NCBI RefSeq assembly: GCF_024679095.1
Contig: NW_026110530.1
Location: 666,001 to 730,000 of the forward strand
Source: Eriocheir sinensis
Taxonomy: Eukaryota > Arthropoda > Malacostraca > Decapoda > Varunidae
Length of the DNA: 64,000 nucleotides
Direction of reading: 5' to 3'
The position numbers and the translations under genes are program-made. Numbering within the stretch: position 1 is the stretch's first letter; every line of letters starts with the position of its first letter. Positions 58,750 through 64,000 of this stretch are shown in pieces. Below the pieces are notes generated by a model. The model was given only the letters and a program-made list of their open reading frames with translations. It had not been told where the DNA came from and ran no database searches.

Positions 58750-58799
58750 AGAAAAGGAGGAGGAAGAGGAGGAAAAGAAGAATGAAGACGAGAAGAAGC

Positions 58800-58861
<62 letters not shown>

Positions 58862-58911
58862 ATCTAAGCAACCTACATTTTAACATTGACGCAAATCCTC
58901 GCTTTTTCCTT

Positions 58912-58958
<47 letters not shown>

Positions 58959-59090
58959 AGGAAAATGTAGAAGAGGAAAGTGGGGGAAAAAAAACGATAT
59001 ATTGGAGGAAAAAGTGTTTAGAAAGATGACGTGGAGGAAAAAGGAAGAGGAGGAGGAGGAGGAGGAGGGAAGAAGAAGGAAATAACACAA
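58050..59090. repeat. (GA)n, (GGA)n and (CA)n block
   Basis: (GA)n 58050-58110, 58170-58228, 58478-58545, 58598-58662 and 58915-58955; (GGA)n 58318-58348 and 59048-59069; (CA)n 58801-58857. The first two GA tracts share the 3' flank TATAAAAAGGAGAGATAAGA, so the unit was duplicated. Confidence 0.95.
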
Positions 59091-59166
59091 AGAAGAAAGG
59101 AAGGAAGGAAAGAAGAGAGAGAAACGAAGAAAGAAAATAATTAGAAACAAAAAGAAAAAAAATACG

Positions 59167-59658
59167 TAATGGTGGTGGTGATGGTGGTGGTGATGGTGGT
59201 GATGGTGGTGGTGGTGGTGGTGGTGGTAATGGTGGTGGTGGTGGTGGTGGTGATGGTGGTGGTGGTCATAGTATTAAGGTCAAAGAGAGAGGAATGAGGG
59301 TGCTGGTGATGATGGTGGTGGTGGTGATGGTGATGAGGAAGAGGAGGAAGAAGAAGAGGAGGAGGAGGAGGAGGAGGAGGAGAAGAGTGAACAAAAAAAA
59401 AAAACGAGATTGATATATGAGGAAAAATAAAGAGGAAAAGGAAGAAAAGAAGAGGAAGAGGAAGAAGAGGAGGAAGAAGAGGAAGAAGGGGAGGAGGAGG
59501 AAGAGAAGAAGAGGAAGAAGAAGAAGAGGAAGAAGAGGAGGAAGAGAAAAGAGGAAAATAAATGCATTCGTCCTTTCTCCTCCTCCTCCCCTCCTTCCTC
59601 CTCCTCCTCCTCCTCCTCCTCCTTCTTCTAATATTGAAAGAACAGGAAAAAAAAAAAA

Positions 59659-59697
<39 letters not shown>

Positions 59698-59820
59698 TGA
59701 GAAGCAGCGGGGAGGCGACGGCGGCGGCGGCGTCGACTAACAGGGGGGGGGAGGGGGAGGAGGAGGAGGAGGAAGAGGAGGAGGAGGCGGAGGAGGCGAC
59801 AGTGTGGCGCCAGACAGGTG
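59167..59820. repeat. (GGT)n, (GGA/GAA)n and mixed triplet block
   Basis: (GGT/GAT)n 59169-59270 and 59300-59335, purine triplets 59336-59550, (CTC)n 59596-59620, (GA)n 59665-59694 and a CGG/GGA run 59716-59800. Confidence 0.94.
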
Positions 59821-60047
59821 GTGCTGCTGGTCTCTCCTCCTCCTCCTCCTCCTCCTCCTCCTTACCTTTCCCTCCCTCCCTTCTCTCCCTTTCTCTCCCT
59901 CCCTCCCTCTTCGGCTGATTCACACACAAGGGGTCTTCCTCCCTCCTCCTCCTCCTCCTCCTCTCCTCCTCCTCAATGCACCTTTCTACTTTTTTTTCTT
60001 TCTTTTTTCTTTCTTTTTTTTCTTTTTTTGTTTTGTTTCTTGACTTT

Positions 60048-60098
<51 letters not shown>

Positions 60099-60372
60099 AT
60101 TTACCTAAAAGCTGTAGTTTTTACAGTGCTGCTGGTCTCTCCTCCTCCTCCTCCTCCTCCTCCTCCTTACCTTTCCCTCCCTCCCTTCTCTCCCTTTCTC
60201 TCCCTCCCTCCCTCTTTCCCTCCCTCCCTCCCTCTTCGGCTGATTCACACACAAGGGGTCTTCCTCCCTCCTCCTCCTCCTCCTCCTCTCCTCCTCCTCA
60301 ATGCACCTTTCTACTTTTTTTTCTTTCTTTTTTCTTTCTTTTTTTTCTTTTTTTGTTTTGTTTCTTGACTTT

Positions 60373-60417
<45 letters not shown>

Positions 60418-60440
60418 ATTTACCTAAAAGCTGTAGTTTA
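59820..60440 (+). repeat. ~310-bp recent tandem duplication
   Basis: 59820-60120 and 60127-60438 are nearly identical: GTGCTGCTGGTCTCTCCTCC, a CTC run, TTCGGCTGATTCACACACAA, CAATGCACCTTTCTACTTT, a GT tract and CCATTTACCTAAAAGCTGTA. They differ mainly in CTCCCTCC and GT tract length. Confidence 0.95.
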
Positions 60441-60451
60441 CTGGAATGGAA

Positions 60452-60452
<1 letters not shown>

Positions 60453-60509
<57 letters not shown>

Positions 60510-60580
60510 GTCTCCATTCATTTCTTCCTCCATCCTTCTTTTTCTTCCTCCTCTTTCCTCTGCGCCCTTGGTTTCTTTTA

Positions 60581-60639
<59 letters not shown>
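60453..60639. repeat. Two (CT)n tracts
   Basis: (CT)n at 60455-60507 and 60587-60639, separated by CTTC-rich spacer. Confidence 0.96.
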
Positions 60640-60643
<4 letters not shown>

Positions 60644-60819
60644 GCAAAACGTCCAATCCCTTCCTTTAAGAGCTATCCTTCGCTCCTTCACTCCTTCTCA
60701 ACAGTCATCCTGCATCCTGCTCTCCTTTTCTTTTATGCATACGCGTCCTGTAACAATCACGAGCAGGACTCTCCCAGCAGACCCTTCCCATGACCGTCAC
60801 CAGCTTGAGGGGTCACGGT

Positions 60820-61115
60820 CGAGGAAGGAAGAAGAGGAGGAGGAGGTTGCATGGTTTTGGTTGGTCACTCTTCTGTACCTACGTCTCGTCCGTTATGGGT
60901 CATATGCGTAGCGAGTTAATCTTGTAGCAAACGTGTTCTCATTCAGCTGTATTTGTAGGGTCTTCGTCACGGTCGGAGGAGGAGGAAGAGGAGGAGGAGA
61001 AGGTTGCATGGTTGGTCAGTCTTCTGTACCTGCTTCTCGTCCGCTACGGGTCATATACTCATATACAGTGAGTTAGTCTTGTAGCAAACGCGTTCTCATT
61101 CAGCCGTATTTGTAG
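60820..61115. repeat. ~170-bp direct duplication
   Basis: TCTTCTGTACCTACGTCTCG, GGGTCATA, TTGTAGCAAACGTGTTCTCA and TTCAGCTGTATTTGTAGGG occur at 60868-60962 and again at 61020-61118, each after a GAGGAGGAAG/AGGTTGCATGGTT segment. Confidence 0.9.
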
Positions 61116-61117
61116 GG

Positions 61118-61372
61118 CCTTCGTTAGCGTGCCCGACTATGAAACTGCTGGTCTGGGGTTCGAATCCTTGCCTGGGTAGTTGGCGCGCAGTTCACCCATG
61201 CAGCGGTTCACCCTCCTTTTCTGTCTTTCTTTATTTTCTTTTACAACAAAGGAGACAGCTCAAGGGCACAAAACAAAAGGAAACAGTAAGATGAAAAAAG
61301 CCCGCTACTCGCCGCTCTTAAAAAGAATCCAAAGAGGTGGCCGAAAGAAGGGTCAATTTCCTTGTCTTTGTT
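61118..61372 (+). mobile_element. tRNA-derived SINE, near full length
   Basis: The head has a tRNA-like A box (TTAGCGTGCCCGACT) and a perfect B box (GGTTCGAATCC at 61157-61167). The body follows: TTTTCTTTTACAACAAAGGA, GACAGCTCAAGGGCACAAAA, AAGCCCGCTACTCGCCGCTC and GTGGCCGAAAGAAGGGTCAA. This copy links the tail fragments at 4125, 5430, 12537, 12765, 31780 and 39375 to one family. Confidence 0.82.
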
Positions 61373-62050
61373 TTATTCATGTTCTCTCTCTCTTTCTTGT
61401 TTTGCTTCCTTTCTTCCTTTCTTCCTTCCTCGCCTGCACTGTCTTTGTCTTTCTTGCACTGTCTTTGTTTATAGTTTTGTGCATCGTGGGAGACATTTCT
61501 GGGCAAGGTCGATGGTGTTGGAAGCTTCATTTTGCACGTTCATGGTCGATAAATGGTTACCTGTGCTCACCTGGGGAAACACTGGGGAACGTAAACTGTG
61601 GTAACCAGGATGTTGCAGTGGTCTTGAATCCCTTTGTGATGGTCTCAATGGTCAGTGGTACGGAGGTGAGCACTGAGGCAACGGGCAGCTATAACATACG
61701 CCCCCCAACTTCACCTACGTCACAACTACACTGAAGGATATCTGGGCAGTGCAGTTTATCCTAAGTCACTGTCAGAGGCCCAGAAAATAACCTTGCAGTT
61801 GTTCTATGTATATCGGCCTACTTGCATAGTCCTCCCTTCTCCCCCCTCACACACTCCCCGCCGCTACGCACCTCACGTACGCACTCGCTCTAAGGGGTCC
61901 GTCGTGGTCAGTAGTTGCATTTCGTTACGGAGGTCACGTCCACAGATCTCGAGCAAGTCCAATATTGGCTTGAATTTCCTCACTTAGTCTGTCCGTCCAA
62001 TGTGTAGCGCTTGTGAGGTGCCTCCGTGCATGGCTTGGTGTGTGTTGGTC
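61373..62050. other. No recognised gene
   Basis: Frames up to 184 codons include the SINE and T-rich DNA and match nothing I know. TAATATTGGCTTGAATT and neighbouring unique sequence show no splice-bounded conserved segment. Confidence 0.45.
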
Positions 62051-62054
62051 CGGC

Positions 62055-62474
62055 TTGGAAGAGGAAGAAGGGAGAGAAAGAGGAGGAGAAGGAAGAGGAG
62101 GAGGAGGAGGAGGAGAGTAAGAAGAACAAGAAGAATAAGGAAAAGGAGGAGGAGGAGGAGAGTAAGAAGAACAAGAAGAAAAAGGAAAAAGAGGAAGAGG
62201 AGGAGGAGGAGGAGAGTAAGAAGAACGAGAAGAATAAGGAAAAGGAGGAGGAGACAGAAAACAAGAACGATAACAAGATGAAAAGAAGGAGGAGGAGGAG
62301 AGAAAAAAAGAAGACGAAGAAGAGCAAGAACGAGAAGAACAAGAAACAGAAACATAATAGAGAGAAGAAGAAAAAGAAGAAGAAGAAGAAGAAGAAAAAG
62401 AAGAAAAAAAAAAGAAGAAAAAAAAAGAAAAAAAGAAGAAATGGGTATAAGTCTTAACCTGTTGCATGGACAAG

Positions 62475-62519
<45 letters not shown>

Positions 62520-62520
62520 T
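62055..62520. repeat. (GGA/GAA)n array and (GT)n tract
   Basis: 62055-62440 has three ~65-bp units of GAGGAGAGTAAGAAGAACAA followed by increasingly A-rich triplets. (GT)n 62478-62518 follows. The Lys/Glu/Arg frames are artefacts. Confidence 0.93.
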
Positions 62521-62589
62521 TCCTCAGTTTGCTTGAATAAGACTTTTTATGAGCGTGATAAGAAGCGCCTTGAGATTGAGAGCGAGAGG

Positions 62590-63190
62590 GAGATTCGAGG
62601 AGGAGGAGGAGATGAAGGAAGGAAGGAAGGGAGGGAAGGAGGGAGGGAGAGAGCTAGAAGAGGAGGAAAGGAAGGAAGGAACGAAGGAGGGAGAGCTAGA
62701 AGAGAAAGGAAGGAAGGAACGAAGGAAGAGAGGGAGGGAGAAAATGGAAAAGGAGGGAAGGAAAGAAGGATTTAGGAGAGGGAAGATGGGATAAAGGATT
62801 GAAGGAAAGAAGGGGAGGGAAGAGGGAGGGAGAAAGTTGAAAAGGGAGGGAAAGAAAGAAGGATATAGGAGAGGGAAGAAGGAAGGGAGGAAATTGAAAA
62901 AGGATTGAAGGAAAGAAGGATATAGGAGAGGGAAGAAGGAAGGAAGGAAGTTGAAAAGGAGGGAAGGAAAGAAGGATATAAGAGAGGGAAGAGAGAGAGG
63001 AAGGAAGTTGAAAAGGACTGAAGGAGAGGGAAGAGGAAGGAAGGAAGGGATAAAGGAGGTAAAAGAAGGATATAGGAGGAGGAAGAGGAAGGTAGGAAGT
63101 GGAGAAAGAGGGAAGAAAAGAAGGATATAAGAGAGGGAAGAAGGAAGGTAGGAAGTGGAAAAGGATTGAAGGAAGGAAGGATATTGAAGA
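62590..63190. repeat. GGAAGGAAG-type array with ~70-bp units
   Basis: Units of AAGGATATAGGAGAGGGAAG, GAAGGAAGGAAGTTGAAAA and GGATTGAAGGAAAG, eight or more. Frames on both strands are artefacts. Confidence 0.92.
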
Positions 63191-63274
63191 GATGTTGAGT
63201 AAGACGAAGAAAAAACCCAACACAGACTAAAATACCAATACGGGAAGCTTGTTGGAGTGGCGCAGAACTCAAAA

Positions 63275-63275
<1 letters not shown>

Positions 63276-63327
<52 letters not shown>
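63276..63327. repeat. (CA)n microsatellite
   Basis: About 25 CA units. Confidence 0.97.
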
Positions 63328-63329
<2 letters not shown>

Positions 63330-63544
63330 ACGAACGTAACCCAACTCTCGGTATAGGCAGTAACAACAGACGAAGGCAAGCAATTAGTCTCATTTGAAAG
63401 TATAATAACTGGTATCATCATCGTCATCAGCAGGATTCTCTCTCTCTCTCTCTCTCTCCTCTCTCTTATTAGCAGCATCTCCGGGTTCAAGAGAGAGAGA
63501 TAACACAAACGATCTCTTTAGCGTCACCCTCTTCCTGCCACCCT

Positions 63545-63722
63545 GAAGGAGGAAGAGGAGGAGGAGGAGGAGTAGGAGGAGGAGGAGGAAGGAAGGTCGA
63601 AGGGTATGCTCCTGTTTGCCTAAGATAAAAAGAGAGAGAGAGAAGGATGTCTTTGTAGGATATTATGAAGGATCTCTCTGGTATAGGATTGAGGGCGGAG
63701 GGGGAGAGAGAGGGAGGGGGTT

Positions 63723-63762
<40 letters not shown>

Positions 63763-63795
63763 GAGAGGGGGAGTTTGTGTATGGTTTTGCGTCGT

Positions 63796-63836
<41 letters not shown>

Positions 63837-63890
63837 AATTTCCTTCAGCTTTATCGCATGTGTTTGTTGACTCGGTTCTTGGTTGTGCTC

Positions 63891-63939
<49 letters not shown>

Positions 63940-63940
63940 C
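63545..63940. repeat. (GGA)n and three (GT)n tracts
   Basis: (GGA)n 63553-63590, then (GT)n at 63726-63760, 63798-63836 and 63895-63939. Confidence 0.96.
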
Positions 63941-64000
63941 TGAAGCCACCAAGAGAGATACAGGAAGCCGCTGAGGGGGGGAGGTGGAGGGGTGCGAGAG

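Noticed and set aside
61180..61734. 184-codon plus-strand frame
   Set aside because: It begins in the SINE and continues through T-rich DNA. No recognised domain, and the overlapping alternative frames are equally long.
62024..62457. Lys/Glu-rich 143-codon frame resembling a coiled coil
   Set aside because: GGA/GAA triplet repeat. The opposite strand is equally open as Ser/Phe/Leu.

Overview
This is animal nuclear DNA. It has multi-exon genes with GT-AG introns, short coding exons separated by repeat-rich introns, and a very large load of microsatellites, minisatellites and DNA-transposon relics. The genes are arthropod-like, TTAGG-type (arthropod telomere) motifs sit inside tandem arrays, and a tRNA-derived SINE recurs whose tail I associate with decapod crustaceans. 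Together these suggest a decapod, perhaps a crab. That taxonomic call is an inference. No species can be named from the sequence alone.

Four conserved genes can be reconstructed exon by exon with matching splice phases. (1) 1491-7198 (+): the 3' part of a SMURF-type HECT E3 ubiquitin ligase (linker, two WW domains, complete HECT domain). Its C2 domain must lie upstream of the window, and its 3'UTR probably runs to about 9.85 kb. (2) 11102-11761 (-): the RNA polymerase III subunit RPC7 (POLR3G/POLR3GL), one coding exon bracketed by two copies of a TTAA-flanked MITE. (3) 12666-14024 (-): DPH3/KTI11, two coding exons, 83 aa. (4) 25842-40367 (-): malonyl-CoA decarboxylase (MLYCD), eleven coding exons, 600 aa, ending in the peroxisomal signal Ser-Lys-Ile. 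SMURF and RPC7 converge. RPC7 and DPH3 lie head to tail. The genes do not form an operon-like unit: they serve TGF-beta/BMP signalling, Pol III transcription, eEF2/tRNA modification and fatty-acid metabolism respectively.

Layout: 0-10 kb SMURF; 10.8-15.5 kb RPC7/DPH3 with LINE and MITE fragments; 15.5-25 kb without genes, holding long tandem arrays, a 0.9-kb foldback element and LINE debris; 25.8-40.4 kb MLYCD, whose introns hold a 1.56-kb TA-flanked inverted-repeat transposon, a 2.0-kb element carrying its own PHD-finger gene (34431-35228, +), and several tandem arrays; 40.4-47.5 kb intergenic, with two hAT-type elements that still have 8-bp target duplications, a foldback MITE and dispersed repeats; 47.5-64 kb almost wholly low-complexity DNA (CT/GA, CA/GT, CTC/GAG, CAC and TTAGG-like arrays) with no convincing gene.

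The most notable points are the PHD-gene element nested inside a TTAA-MITE inside an MLYCD intron, and a recurring pattern in which intronic tandem arrays carry copies of the adjacent exon edge and splice site (DPH3 exon 1, MLYCD exon 7, and a two-copy case in SMURF).
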